Shown: positions 34,782 to 43,148 of the stretch, piece by piece
How positions within the stretch are numbered: the stretch's first letter is position 1
How the letters are laid out: every line of letters starts with the position of its first letter
Assembly: GCA_028278205.1 (NCBI GenBank)
Contig: JANQES010000125.1
Span: 1-64,000, forward strand
Direction: 5' to 3'
Source: Rhodothermales bacterium
GTDB taxonomy: Bacteria > Bacteroidota > Rhodothermia > Rhodothermales > Bin80
DNA length: 64,000 bases
Notes under the pieces: model-generated
The model's database searches: none
What the model saw: the letters and a program-made list of their open reading frames with translations, nothing else
What the model was told of the DNA's origin: nothing
Position numbers and translations under genes: made by a program

Positions 34782-36146
34782 ATGATCTATCGTCATTTTC
34801 GCATACAATGCATCGCGCGTGTGGTGCTTCTGGCGGCGACGATGTTGCTGGCGTTGGTGCTTTTTTTGAGATCGAGCACCTACGTCGCTGCCGGGATCGT
34901 GGCGCTGGTGGCGCTCTATCAGGTGGCGGCGCTCGTGCGCTACGTCGAAAAGACCAACCACGACCTGAGCCGTCTGCTGCGCTCGATCCGATACAGCGAC
35001 TTTTCGCAGAGTTTCACCAGCGACGGGCGCGGCGCGGCGTTCGCCGAACTCGGCGCCTCCTTTCGCGAGGTGATGGCCGATTTTCGCGCGGCCCGCGCCG
35101 AGAAAGAAGAGAGTTATCGCTACCTCCAGACCGTCATGCAGCACGTCGGCGTGGGGTTAATTTCGTACAAGCAAGACGGCACGGTCAACCTCATCAACAA
35201 CGCGGCCAAGCGGTTGCTGCGGGTGCCGTATCTCAAGACGGTCCATGCGCTCGAAGACTTCAGCCCCGAACTCGTCGAGACGCTGCTGCAACTGCACTCG
35301 GGCGATAAGGCGCTCATCAAAGTCGTCGATGGCGACGAACTGCTGCAACTGGCGGTCTATGCGACCGAGTTCAAGCTGCGCGACGAACTCTACCGGCTCG
35401 TCTCGGTGCAGAATATCCAGAGCGAACTCGAAGAGATGGAGATCGAGGCGTGGCAAAAACTCACGCGGGTGCTCACGCACGAGATCATGAACTCCGTCGC
35501 GCCGATTGCCTCGCTGGCGTCTACGGCCAACAGCCTGCTCGAAGACGCCGATGTGCCGGCTGCCGCCAACAGCACAGCCTCCGAAGAATGGACCGAAACC
35601 ATCGACGACGTCCACGGCGCGCTCAAAACCATCGAAAAAAGAAGCGACGGCCTGCTCACCTTCGTCAACGCCTATCGCCGCCTCACCCGCGTGCCCAAAC
35701 CCGACTTCCGCATCTTCCCCGTCGCCGATCTCTTCGACACCATCGCCGACTTGCTCGGGCCGCAGATGGAGGCCCGAGGCATCGCCTTCGAACCGCTCAT
35801 CCAACCCCCCAACCTCGATCTCACCGCCGATCCTGAGCAGATCGAACAGGTGTTGATTAACCTCGTCAAGAACGCGGTGCAGGCCGTCGAGGGCACGACC
35901 GACGCGCGGGTGCGGCTCCAGGCGCGCATCGACGAGCGAGGCCGCGCCGTCATCCAGGTCATCGATAACGGGCCGGGCATCGTCGAGGAGGCGCTCGATA
36001 AGATTTTCATCCCGTTTTTCACGACCAAAAAGGACGGCTCCGGCATCGGGCTGAGCCTCTCGCGCGAGATCATGCGCCAGCACGGCGGCTCCATCAGCGC
36101 CGTGTCGTATCCCAACGAGCGCACCGTCTTTACGCTGCGTTTTTAA
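34782..36146 (+). CDS. Two-component sensor histidine kinase (NtrY/AtoS-like)
   Basis: The 454-residue kinase has two N-terminal membrane helices (about 12-30 and 36-52) with almost no periplasmic loop, a linker, a PAS-like domain (about 115-210, QTVMQHVGVGLISYKQDGTVNLINNAAKRLL), H-box THEIMN, N-box NLVKNAVQA, G1 DNGPGI and G2 GSGIGLSL. It should phosphorylate the NtrC-type regulator encoded upstream. The small loop suggests sensing inside the cell or membrane. The start codon follows the F-repeat arm by 3 bp. Confidence 0.93.
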   Translation: MIYRHFRIQCIARVVLLAATMLLALVLFLRSSTYVAAGIVALVALYQVAALVRYVEKTNHDLSRLLRSIRYSDFSQSFTSDGRGAAFAELGASFREVMADFRAARAEKEESYRYLQTVMQHVGVGLISYKQDGTVNLINNAAKRLLRVPYLKTVHALEDFSPELVETLLQLHSGDKALIKVVDGDELLQLAVYATEFKLRDELYRLVSVQNIQSELEEMEIEAWQKLTRVLTHEIMNSVAPIASLASTANSLLEDADVPAAANSTASEEWTETIDDVHGALKTIEKRSDGLLTFVNAYRRLTRVPKPDFRIFPVADLFDTIADLLGPQMEARGIAFEPLIQPPNLDLTADPEQIEQVLINLVKNAVQAVEGTTDARVRLQARIDERGRAVIQVIDNGPGIVEEALDKIFIPFFTTKKDGSGIGLSLSREIMRQHGGSISAVSYPNERTVFTLRF

Positions 36147-36201
36147 AATTTCGGATGATGCGTTTCGATCTTTTTCAACGTGCAGTCCGAAATTTTAAAA
36201 A
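36140..36201. terminator. Bidirectional terminator between kinase and glutaminase
   Basis: TTTTTAAAATTTCGGA (36140-36155) and its perfect complement (36186-36201) form a 16-bp stem around a 30-nt loop. Both convergent genes have their stop codons inside the arms, so one palindrome serves both. Confidence 0.8.
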
Positions 36202-37109
36202 ATCGAAATCCCCGTCTTCGTCGTAAACAGTTCGAGCGCCTGCGTGCCGGCGAGCGAGTTGCCCTGGGCGTTGAGGCCGGGCGACCAGACGGCCACGCAC
36301 CAGTGCCCCGGCATCACCGCTGCGATGCCGCCGCCGACGCCGCTCTTGCCGGGCAGCCCCACGCGGTAGGCGAAGTCGCCTGCGGCATCGTAGACGCCGC
36401 AGGTGAGCATCAGCGCGTTGGTGCGTTTGGTCTGGCTCGGCGTCATCAGGCGTTGGCCGGTGAGCGGGTTGACGCCGCCGTGGGCCAGGTACTGGAAGGC
36501 CTTCGCCAGGTCCAGGCAGTTCATCACCAGCGAACACTGATGGACGTAGGCGTCGAGCACGGCGTCGACGTCGTTGTGGAGGTTGCCGAAGCTTTTGAGG
36601 AAGTGCGCCAGCGCGGCGTTGCGGTCGCCCCAGTCGCGTTCGGAGCGCGCCACGTCGAGGTCGTAGCCGGCATCGGAGCGGGCACAGAGCGCGCGGACGA
36701 AGTCGAGCACCGAGGCTTTGGCGTTCGCGGTGTGGGTGAGGACGACGTCGGCCAGCACGAGCGCGCCGGCATTGATGAACGGATTGCGCGGGATGCCGCT
36801 TTCGTATTCGAGTTGCACGAGCGAGTTGAACGGATTGCCGGACGGCTCCCGCCCGACGCGCGTCCAGAGCGCATCGCCCTCGAACTGCAAAGCCATCGTC
36901 AGCGTGAAGACCTTCGAGATGCTCTGAATCGAAAAGGCCTCCGCTGCATCGCCCACCGAAAACGTCTCGCCTTCGACCGTCTCCACCGCCATGCCGAATT
37001 TGTCCGCCGGGACGCGGGCCAGCGCAGGGATGTAATCCGCCACGCGCCCCTGGCTTGTGAAGGGGCGGACCTCCTGCTCGATCTCGTCGAGGATGCGTTG
37101 GTAGTCCAC
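36195..37109 (-). CDS. glsA: Glutaminase
   Basis: The 304-residue protein has the usual length and motifs of the serine-dependent beta-lactamase-fold glutaminases: SIQSISKVF (catalytic Ser and Lys of SISK), EPSGNPFNSLVQLE, PRNPFINAGAL, and LPGKSGVGGGI near the C-terminus. It converts glutamine to glutamate and ammonia in the cytosol. Translation starts at a GTG. It stands alone, with a long palindrome in its leader (37118-37218). Confidence 0.96.
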   Translation of the reverse strand: MDYQRILDEIEQEVRPFTSQGRVADYIPALARVPADKFGMAVETVEGETFSVGDAAEAFSIQSISKVFTLTMALQFEGDALWTRVGREPSGNPFNSLVQLEYESGIPRNPFINAGALVLADVVLTHTANAKASVLDFVRALCARSDAGYDLDVARSERDWGDRNAALAHFLKSFGNLHNDVDAVLDAYVHQCSLVMNCLDLAKAFQYLAHGGVNPLTGQRLMTPSQTKRTNALMLTCGVYDAAGDFAYRVGLPGKSGVGGGIAAVMPGHWCVAVWSPGLNAQGNSLAGTQALELFTTKTGISIF

Positions 37110-37117
37110 GTTTTCTG

Positions 37118-37218
37118 GTACATCCCGTTCGCCGAACGGGATCTCAGTTGGTTATTCAAGCTTTTGGTCCCGTTTACTTCGTCAGTTGCCTTCGGCTCGT
37201 GTGGCGAACGGGATGTAC
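37118..37218. other. Nested palindromes upstream of glsA
   Basis: GTACATCCCGTTCGCC (37118-37133) and GGCGAACGGGATGTAC (37203-37218) are perfect 16-bp arms. The left arm can also pair locally, because CCCGTTC-GCC-GAACGGG (37124-37140) is itself a hairpin. The two foldings exclude each other. The shared word CGTCAGTTGCCTTCGGCTCGTGT lies inside. Confidence 0.65.
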
Positions 37219-37250
37219 TCGTGCCTCGCCAGGATCAGGATCAACAGAAT

Positions 37251-38042
37251 CTACTCCGCGCCGGGCCGGCAATAGTCTGCCGTGGGTATGGCGCCGCCCA
37301 GCCTGTAGGGCGAACCGGGACGAAGAATAAACTCGCTGGCGCCCTCGATGGTTAACGGATTGCCCCAGTCGTACGTATACCCCAACCCCGTCCACGGCAC
37401 GCCGGGCGCGTATCTGAAGTCTTCAAAATATAAATTCTTATAGAAGGCAGGATAGTCAGCAATTCCTTTGACGACGGGCGCTGACTCCGCAAACTTAAGC
37501 TCGCAGTGATTGTCATTGATTTCGGGATCTACGCAAGGGCGAAATAAATCGCTCGGATCCACCCAGAGTTCGACAAAAACGTCGTAATTCCATTCATGAT
37601 TTAAGCCCAGATATTGCTTCAGACGCAACGCCATATCCGCTTGCGTGGCTTTGGGATGGGTGCGCCAGTAGTGCCGGCAAAACTGTTGCACCTGCGGCGC
37701 CGCCGTCACCCAGACGACGAACCGTTCACTCGTGGATGTCGTTGAGTCGGATTCAAAAAAATTCTCATAGGCCTGTTGGCTTTTCCACGTGACCACGAGC
37801 AAGGTCGAATCCCGCCAGACGAGATCTTTGTTTTCGGGCGTGATGGCAATCAAGTCATGCGCAATTTTACCATCCACAGCCAGCGAGGCATTACGGACGG
37901 CGTACTCATAGGCGGATTCCAGCGGAGGCAGATACGTGGGCGGGCTCACCGCGATGGGCGGATTGGCGGGCTGGTCCACAGCCGTATGGGCGCATCCGGC
38001 CAGCATACACCCGCCCAGCATCAGTAAAAACGCGATTTTCAT
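37251..38042 (-). CDS. Hypothetical lipoprotein, 263 residues
   Basis: The start at 38042 gives a signal peptide with lipobox MLAGC. The mature protein has no recognised domain: a proline-rich linker (PANPPIAVSPPTYLPPLE), a mixed alpha/beta region, and four cysteines (FCRHYW, PCVDPE, HCELKF, YCRP) that could form disulfides. The C-terminal third is rich in Tyr and Trp (PWTGLGYTYDWGNPL). It is 25 bp after the methyltransferase gene on the same strand, so the two probably share an mRNA. Confidence 0.75.
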   Translation of the reverse strand: MKIAFLLMLGGCMLAGCAHTAVDQPANPPIAVSPPTYLPPLESAYEYAVRNASLAVDGKIAHDLIAITPENKDLVWRDSTLLVVTWKSQQAYENFFESDSTTSTSERFVVWVTAAPQVQQFCRHYWRTHPKATQADMALRLKQYLGLNHEWNYDVFVELWVDPSDLFRPCVDPEINDNHCELKFAESAPVVKGIADYPAFYKNLYFEDFRYAPGVPWTGLGYTYDWGNPLTIEGASEFILRPGSPYRLGGAIPTADYCRPGAE

Positions 38043-38067
38043 GGTCAAGGCTTCCTTGCGGTTTTGT

Positions 38068-38820
38068 CTAATTCTCTCCCTCATCACGCGTCATGATATA
38101 AAAAACATAGCCATAAATGTCGGCATACTTCCGGTAAAGATCGATTTCTCGCTGTTCATCGTCGAGGATCGCTGTGGCCTTAGCATCGTCCCGGTATTTC
38201 CGGCGCAGCGCGGCGAGGCGCTCTTCGATGGGCGTGTAATAATCATCCCACCACGCCGCAGCAGGCAGCGCAAAGTGGCCGAGGTAGCGATAGCCGGCCT
38301 CTTGCAGGATATCGATGTTTTCCTCGGCGTGCTTGATGGCGGGATAGGCTTCCTGCCAGAAATGGCGGATTTCATCCGGCTGCGTCTCGGCCAGCCACGC
38401 CACATGTGTCACCGCGAGGGCGCCGCCGGGTTTGAGAAATCGCCGCCACGCCGTCAGCCCTTCCCGAAAACCCATGATGTAGATAGCGCCCTCCGACCAG
38501 ATCAGGTCGAAGCGCTCCGCGTCGAAATCGAGGGCGTCCATCGAGGCGATTTGGGGAGTGATGCGGTGCGCCAGCCCGGCGTCTTCGGCGCGGCGCGTCA
38601 GTTCGTCCAGATACGGTTGATGCGTATCGACGGCGGTGACGTGCCCGCCGGTCTGTTTGGCCAGCACCAGCGTCTGCGCGCCGGGGCCGCAGCCGACGTC
38701 GAGGATCTCCGGCGCCTCGGGCAGATGCGGAATCATCGCCAGCGCGCGGGCGGTGCAGGCCTCGCTGCCCGGCCCCTCGCGAGGCAGATCGCTGTGAATC
38801 TCAAAGAAGACCTTGTCCAT
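38068..38820 (-). CDS. SAM-dependent methyltransferase
   Basis: The start at 38820 (MDKVFFEIHSDLPREGPGS) is chosen because the eight upstream codons belong to repeat family B. The 250-residue class I methyltransferase has motif I ILDVGCGPGAQT, acidic motif II end AVDTHQPY, DLIWSEGAIYIMGF and a FLKPGGALAVTH strand. SEGAIYIMGF and a C-terminal helical extension occur in uncharacterised family members. The substrate is unknown. The ATG lies immediately at the edge of the repeat. Confidence 0.88.
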   Translation of the reverse strand: MDKVFFEIHSDLPREGPGSEACTARALAMIPHLPEAPEILDVGCGPGAQTLVLAKQTGGHVTAVDTHQPYLDELTRRAEDAGLAHRITPQIASMDALDFDAERFDLIWSEGAIYIMGFREGLTAWRRFLKPGGALAVTHVAWLAETQPDEIRHFWQEAYPAIKHAEENIDILQEAGYRYLGHFALPAAAWWDDYYTPIEERLAALRRKYRDDAKATAILDDEQREIDLYRKYADIYGYVFYIMTRDEGEN

Positions 38821-38880
38821 TTTTAGATTTAGATTTTGGATCAATCCAAAATCTAAATCTAAAATCTAAAATCCAAAATT
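38821..38880. repeat. Word repeat family B, copy 2 (compact)
   Basis: TTTTAGATTTAGATTTTGGA faces CCAAAATCTAAATCTAAAATC with almost no loop. It fills the entire space between two same-strand genes: one end supplies the last four codons and stop of the hydrolase gene (Asn-Phe-Gly-Phe-stop), the other abuts the methyltransferase ATG. Confidence 0.82.
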
Positions 38881-39552
38881 CGAAACCGTCCACGCTGTGA
38901 CTACCCGCGCCATTTCGACGAAGACGTCTTCGTCCGATTGCCGGGTGCGTTTGAGGATTTTGTAGCCGTGGTCGGCGGTGTCGAGCAGGTGGAGCGTTGC
39001 GCGGTCTTTGAGGCCGTCGCAGACCGGCTGCAAGAGGTCGAGTTCGGCCAGTTTATCGCGCGTGCCGGAGAGGAACAACATCGGGGCCGAAACGTCGCGC
39101 AGGTGGTCGGCGCGTTCGGTGCCGCGTTTGCCCGCCGGGTGCAGCGGGAACGAGAAAAACACCAGCCCGCGCACGTGTTCGAGCGGTGCCTCGGCCGCCG
39201 CCGTCGAGGTCATGCGCCCGCTGAAGGAATGGCCGCCGGCCAGCAGCGACAGGTCCGGCGCCGCTGCGCGCGCCGCCGCCGCCGCCGCCCGGACCGTCGC
39301 CAGCGTGACGGCCCGCGAGTCGCGCCCGCCACCGCCGCGTTCCATGTACGGAAACTGATAGCGGAACGTTGCCATCCCGGCATCGGCCAGGCGTTGGGCA
39401 ATGGTTTCGAGCGTCCGATGTCGCATGTTGGCGCCGGCGCCATGGCCCAGCACCAGCACCCACCGCGCCTCCGGAGGCCGGATCAACAACGCAGAGACTT
39501 CGCCTTTCTCCGGGGTGGCTACAAACTTCGATTCGACGGCTTTATGCAGCAT
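38866..39552 (-). CDS. TEX30/KANSL3-like alpha/beta hydrolase
   Basis: The ATG at 39552 has an AGGAGG 8 bp upstream. The 228-residue protein has LGHGAGANMRH (oxyanion region), FRYQFPYME, nucleophile elbow GGHSFSG, SGTRDKLAEL (acid) and TADHGYK (His), so it is a complete alpha/beta hydrolase of the TEX30/dienelactone-hydrolase-like type with unknown substrate. The C-terminal Asn-Phe-Gly-Phe comes from the family B repeat. Confidence 0.85.
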   Translation of the reverse strand: MLHKAVESKFVATPEKGEVSALLIRPPEARWVLVLGHGAGANMRHRTLETIAQRLADAGMATFRYQFPYMERGGGGRDSRAVTLATVRAAAAAARAAAPDLSLLAGGHSFSGRMTSTAAAEAPLEHVRGLVFFSFPLHPAGKRGTERADHLRDVSAPMLFLSGTRDKLAELDLLQPVCDGLKDRATLHLLDTADHGYKILKRTRQSDEDVFVEMARVVTAWTVSNFGF

Positions 39553-39631
39553 TGTATGAACCTCCTGACATTTGCTTTTCGAGGGCGTGTTCATGGAGGA
39601 TACGACGTTGCAATGACACCGCTATGGCATC

Positions 39632-40849
39632 CTATTTCAGAACGACGAGCGTCTTCGCGGCAGCGAACGATCCGGCGTGCAATCGATAGACGTAGACGCC
39701 GCCCGGCAACGCGCTCGCATCGAAACGAACCGTGTGGCGGCCCGCCGATTGGGGCGCCTCGACCAGCGTGGATACCTTGCGTCCGAGCACGTCGAAGACC
39801 ACCAGCGAGACGTCGCTCGGCGCCGGCAGCGCGTAGACGATGGTCGTCACCGGGTTGAAGGGGTTGGGGTAGTTTTGTTCGAGCGCGAACTGCGCCGGCA
39901 CCTCGGCGGCGTTTTCGGCAGCGGTGTTGACCTCGACGTTGATCGACACCGTCGCTGTGTTCGACATCAGCGACGGCGGCAGCACGGCGGCGGTAGCGGC
40001 GATGAAACCCGCCACGGTCACATCCACGGTGTTGCCGGCTACCTCGAAAGCACCTTCGAGGTCGATGGGCAAAGCAAGGTGAAGCGTGGTGTCGCGCTGC
40101 GTGATGAAGCCCCTAAGGTCGCCCAGCGCCGCCACTTCGATGGGCTGCGGCCCATCCTGAACGGCAATGCCGATCAGCCCCGACGCATCCAGATTCAACG
40201 TCCCGGCGATGCCCACTTCGTTGCCGATTTGTGTAAATGAACTGTCGGCGACCGCAGCGGGTGCGCCCGGCTGCACGATGGTCAACTGCATGGAGTCAGG
40301 CTCACTAAAGGCATCGAGACCGCCACCGAGGAGGCCGAAGCTGAACGACAGGTTCAGCGTGTCGGCCAGCGCCAGGTCCATCGTCGTGACGTGAATCTCG
40401 GTGAACGGCATCGTGTTAGGCGTCACGTCGGCGATGATGGCGCCGGATACGGCAGACGAGTCGCTGTCTGCGTCGTTGCCCACCGGCGTGTCGAGGGCGG
40501 CCTCGAACCGGATACCCGATTGCGACTGATCGACGAGGAACGACTCTGCCCTCACCTCTTCGGCGAGGTAGGTGAACGTGTCGGTGCCGGTAAAGCCCTC
40601 GTTGGGCGTGTAGGTGAACGAGCCATCGCGGTTGAGCGTCAGCGTGCCGTTGGCCGGCCCGCTCACGAGCACGGCGGCGAGCGAATCGCCGTCGGCGTCG
40701 GTGTCGTTGGCGAGCACGCCGGGCGTCTCGACGGTCAGCGTGTCGCCCGGCGTGGTGTTGAACGTGTCGTCGGCGGCCACCGGCGGGGTGGTTTGCGCGA
40801 AGACGGAGCCGGTCAGCACAACCATCAGCATCAGAAACAAAGACCGCAT
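39632..40849 (-). CDS. Secreted T9SS substrate with tandem Ig/cadherin-like domain
   Basis: The start at 40849 has GGAGGA just upstream; 50 further in-frame codons come from repeat family F and are discarded. The 405-residue protein has a signal peptide (MRSLFLMLMVVLTGSVFAQ), a bacterial Ig/cadherin-like module (about 22-95, VLANDTDADGDSL then NGTLTLNRDGSFTYTPNEGF), a beta-rich middle and a C-terminal T9SS type A sorting domain (about 325-405) beginning NYPNPFNPVTTI and including VVFDVLGRKVSTL and GGVYVYRL. It should be exported and anchored or released at the cell surface. No partner is evident. Confidence 0.88.
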   Translation of the reverse strand: MRSLFLMLMVVLTGSVFAQTTPPVAADDTFNTTPGDTLTVETPGVLANDTDADGDSLAAVLVSGPANGTLTLNRDGSFTYTPNEGFTGTDTFTYLAEEVRAESFLVDQSQSGIRFEAALDTPVGNDADSDSSAVSGAIIADVTPNTMPFTEIHVTTMDLALADTLNLSFSFGLLGGGLDAFSEPDSMQLTIVQPGAPAAVADSSFTQIGNEVGIAGTLNLDASGLIGIAVQDGPQPIEVAALGDLRGFITQRDTTLHLALPIDLEGAFEVAGNTVDVTVAGFIAATAAVLPPSLMSNTATVSINVEVNTAAENAAEVPAQFALEQNYPNPFNPVTTIVYALPAPSDVSLVVFDVLGRKVSTLVEAPQSAGRHTVRFDASALPGGVYVYRLHAGSFAAAKTLVVLK

Positions 40850-40886
40850 AGGACGTCCTCCATGTTTTAGGGCGGTTTTAGTTGCG

Positions 40887-40987
40887 TGTAAGCTCTGCCC
40901 TGATCGAAAGGGAGAGAGGGGGAGAGGGTGAAAGGGGGAATGAACGTTTTTTCTCCCTTTTTCCCTTTCTCCCTTTCCCCCTCTCAA
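40887..40987. repeat. Word repeat family F, copy 2 (no gene inside)
   Basis: TGTAAGCTCTGCCCTGATCG leads into GAAAGGGAGAGAGGGGGAG, faced by TCCCTTTTTCCCTTTCTCCC. The left flank is the complement of the right flank of the copy at 46101, so the two are in opposite orientation. It lies between divergent genes. Confidence 0.8.
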
Positions 40988-41082
40988 ACCCTGTGACACA
41001 CGAACTCCTCCAAACTCTTAGGCAGGCTCTGAAAAATCAACTTTTATCAGGCGTGTCAAAAAAAATGATTTTCTTTGGAACC

Positions 41083-41131
41083 ATACATAGAGGTGCCATG
41101 TATAGACAATATACCTCATACCTCTATGTAT
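41083..41131. promoter_or_regulatory. Candidate PadR operator
   Basis: ATACATAGAGGT (41083-41094) is repeated inverted and perfect at 41120-41131. Within it, TACAT-N9-ATGTA (41084-41102) resembles known PadR sites. It lies 15-60 bp upstream of the padR-like start codon, suggesting autoregulation. Confidence 0.6.
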
Positions 41132-41145
41132 ACCGGGGCGCGATC

Positions 41146-41505
41146 ATGTTATCGAAAGAACTCGTAGCGGCTTCGGCCAAGCCGCTGGTCCTCTCCATCC
41201 TGGCCGAGGGCGAAAGCTATGGCTATGCCATCATCCAAAAGGTCCGCGCGCTTTCCGACGGGCAGATCGGCTGGACCGACGGGATGATGTACCCGGTGCT
41301 GCATCGCCTGGAACGGCAAAAGCTGATCGCGGCTGAATGGCGCAAAGCGCCGACCGGGCGCAAGCGCAAGTACTACCGGCTGACGGCCAAAGGGCGCACC
41401 ACCCTGTCGGTCGAGCGCCGGCACTGGATGATCGTCCACACGGCCCTGGACACGCTCTGGCAACGCAACCCTTCCCTCGCTTTCAGAAGGTTGGCTCATG
41501 GTTGA
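41146..41505 (+). CDS. PadR-family transcriptional regulator
   Basis: The ATG at 41146 gives 119 residues; the longer frame upstream is repeat-derived and rejected. SYGYAIIQKVRAL, WTDGMMYPVLHRLERQKLIAAEW and GRKRKYYRLTAKG are the winged-helix hallmarks of PadR proteins, with a short C-terminal dimerisation helix. It overlaps the next gene by 8 bp. In this phylum such PadR proteins usually pair with a permease-prefix-domain membrane protein, as here. Confidence 0.93.
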   Translation: MLSKELVAASAKPLVLSILAEGESYGYAIIQKVRALSDGQIGWTDGMMYPVLHRLERQKLIAAEWRKAPTGRKRKYYRLTAKGRTTLSVERRHWMIVHTALDTLWQRNPSLAFRRLAHG

Positions 41506-42175
41506 ACTCGAACAAGCAATCCGATCCTGGCGCAGGTATCTAGGCCGTGCCGCTTCGCTGAACACATCTGATCTCGATGAGTTGGAGGAGCACCTCCGCA
41601 ACGAGGTGGAGCGTCTTGAAGCCGACGGCGTGGGCGTTGAAGAAGCGTTTCACACCGCCGTCGCGCGCCTGGGCGATGCCGACAGCCTCCGCCGCGAGTT
41701 TGGCAAGAACGGCGGCACCAGCCGCCAGCTTTTTGCGTCGCTCCGCCTGCTTTTTATCCTGCCACTGACGCCGCTCTGGTCACTTTTCTACACATCTGGC
41801 TTCCCCGGAGGCGACGTTCCGCTCGACTTTGTCATCGTAAACCTGATAGATCTTTTTGGGCGGGCACTGGTCTACCTCACCGGGATCTGGCTGGCGGTGC
41901 GCAGCCGGCAGTGGATCTGGGCGGTGCTGTTCGCGTGGCTCGTAGCCTTGCCCTGGATCTTGAACTATATCTTGATCACGTTTCCGCATTGGTTCGCGGG
42001 GTTGCCGCATTGGTCGATTTATGTGTGGTTGCTGATCAAGCCAACGGTGCTGCTCCTGTCCATCTTCTGGGTTTATCCGCCGTCATTTGCGCTGGATTTG
42101 CGTCAGCGTTTAGCACCGGCGTGGGGCGCCCGGCGAAGGATCACCGGGTTGTGGGATGAGGGTGCCGTTGTCTAA
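41498..42175 (+). CDS. Permease-prefix-domain membrane protein
   Basis: At 225 residues it has an N-terminal helical permease prefix domain (about 1-75, ELEQAIRSWRRYL then DLDELEEHLRNEVERL and AVARLGDADSLRREF), followed by four or five hydrophobic helices. In many Acidobacteria and Rhodothermia this prefix is fused to a MacB-like permease and regulated by PadR; here the permease part is missing and only helices of unknown function follow. Co-translation with PadR (8-bp overlap) supports a shared role. Confidence 0.82.
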   Translation: MVELEQAIRSWRRYLGRAASLNTSDLDELEEHLRNEVERLEADGVGVEEAFHTAVARLGDADSLRREFGKNGGTSRQLFASLRLLFILPLTPLWSLFYTSGFPGGDVPLDFVIVNLIDLFGRALVYLTGIWLAVRSRQWIWAVLFAWLVALPWILNYILITFPHWFAGLPHWSIYVWLLIKPTVLLLSIFWVYPPSFALDLRQRLAPAWGARRRITGLWDEGAVV

Positions 42176-43103
42176 CCATTCCACCTTGACCCTTTCTACT
42201 GCTGTGAAGACCGCCTTCAAATCGCGTCGAAAGGCAAGACGCCCCGTTGGTCTCCAGAGCAACGACCCCACGGAGCCTGCCCCGTCCCCCAAAGGGGAGA
42301 TGTCCTTTCTTGATCATTTGGAAGAATTCAGGTGGGCACTGCTCAAAGGGTTCGGCGGCGTTCTGCTTGCGACGATTATTGCGTCGTTTTTCGGTGAATG
42401 GATTATCGACGCGTTGTTGCTGGGGCCGAAGAGGCCGGACTTTATCATGTACCAGCTTCTCGGCATCGAAGCCACCGAGTTCACGCTTCAAAACCGCACG
42501 GTCACCGGCCAGTTTTTCGCGCACCTCGGCACCATCATGGCAGCAGGGCTGGTGCTTGGTTCGCCCCTTTTTGTCTATTCGATGTGGCGTTTCATCGAGC
42601 CGGGATTGTACCCGCAGGAGAAATCCGGTCTTCGTTTCGCGTCGGTGTTTGCGGTGTTTTTTTTCATCCTGGGCCTGGCCTTCGGCTACTTCGTCATCAC
42701 CGCGTTTGCGCTCCAATTCTTCGCCAACTACGAGATCTCGCCGGAAATCGTCAATGAGTTTGACATCACCCGCTACTTCAGCATGGTGATCTGGTGGTCT
42801 TTCGGGACGGGTATTCTATTCCAGTTGCCGGTGGTGGTGTACTTCTTGTCTAAGCTGGGCCTGGCCACGCCGGCGCGTATGCGCCAGTGGCGCAAGTATG
42901 CCCTGCTGGCAACCCTGATCGTCGGTGCGTTCTTAACGCCGCCCGAACCGCTCTCGCAGATCCTTGTCGCTACGCCGCTGATGTTGCTCTACGAAGCCTC
43001 CATCTTCATTTCGGTCTACATGGAACGCAAACGTCGGAAGCAGTTGGCTGTAAGCATTCAAGATCGAAAGGGGGAAAGAGCGAGGGGGGGAAAGGGAGGT
43101 TGA
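42156..43103 (+). CDS. tatC: Sec-independent translocase TatC
   Basis: MSFLDHLEEFRWALLKG (from residue 49) is the TatC N-terminal signature, followed by six membrane helices and the conserved periplasmic region around FIEPGLYPQEK and the FGTGILFQLPVVVYFLSKLGL segment. TatC recognises twin-arginine signals and forms the core of the Tat translocon. The ATG at 42156 overlaps the previous gene by 20 bp; a start at 42300, preceded by AAAGGGGAG, would give the canonical short N-terminus and is a real alternative. The last 20 residues (QLAVSIQDRKGERARGGKGG) are encoded by repeat family F. No tatA is nearby. Confidence 0.92.
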   Translation: MRVPLSNHSTLTLSTAVKTAFKSRRKARRPVGLQSNDPTEPAPSPKGEMSFLDHLEEFRWALLKGFGGVLLATIIASFFGEWIIDALLLGPKRPDFIMYQLLGIEATEFTLQNRTVTGQFFAHLGTIMAAGLVLGSPLFVYSMWRFIEPGLYPQEKSGLRFASVFAVFFFILGLAFGYFVITAFALQFFANYEISPEIVNEFDITRYFSMVIWWSFGTGILFQLPVVVYFLSKLGLATPARMRQWRKYALLATLIVGAFLTPPEPLSQILVATPLMLLYEASIFISVYMERKRRKQLAVSIQDRKGERARGGKGG

Positions 43104-43148
43104 TCTGCTTTTTCACCCTCTCGCCCTCTCGGTCAGGGCAGGGGCTCA
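43041..43148. repeat. Word repeat family F, copy 3, inside the 3' end of tatC
   Basis: CAGTTGGCTGTAAGCATTCA and AGATCGAAAGGGGGAAAG match the copy at 46101 almost base for base, here as coding sequence for the TatC tail. The right part CACCCTCTCGCCCTCTCGG and GTCAGGGCAG resembles the outer flank of copies 2 and 4. It also reaches the stop codon of the convergent DUF2233 gene. Confidence 0.82.

Noticed and set aside
40850..40999. Extended N-terminus of the T9SS protein
   Set aside because: It is read from repeat family F; a Shine-Dalgarno and signal peptide mark the start at 40849.
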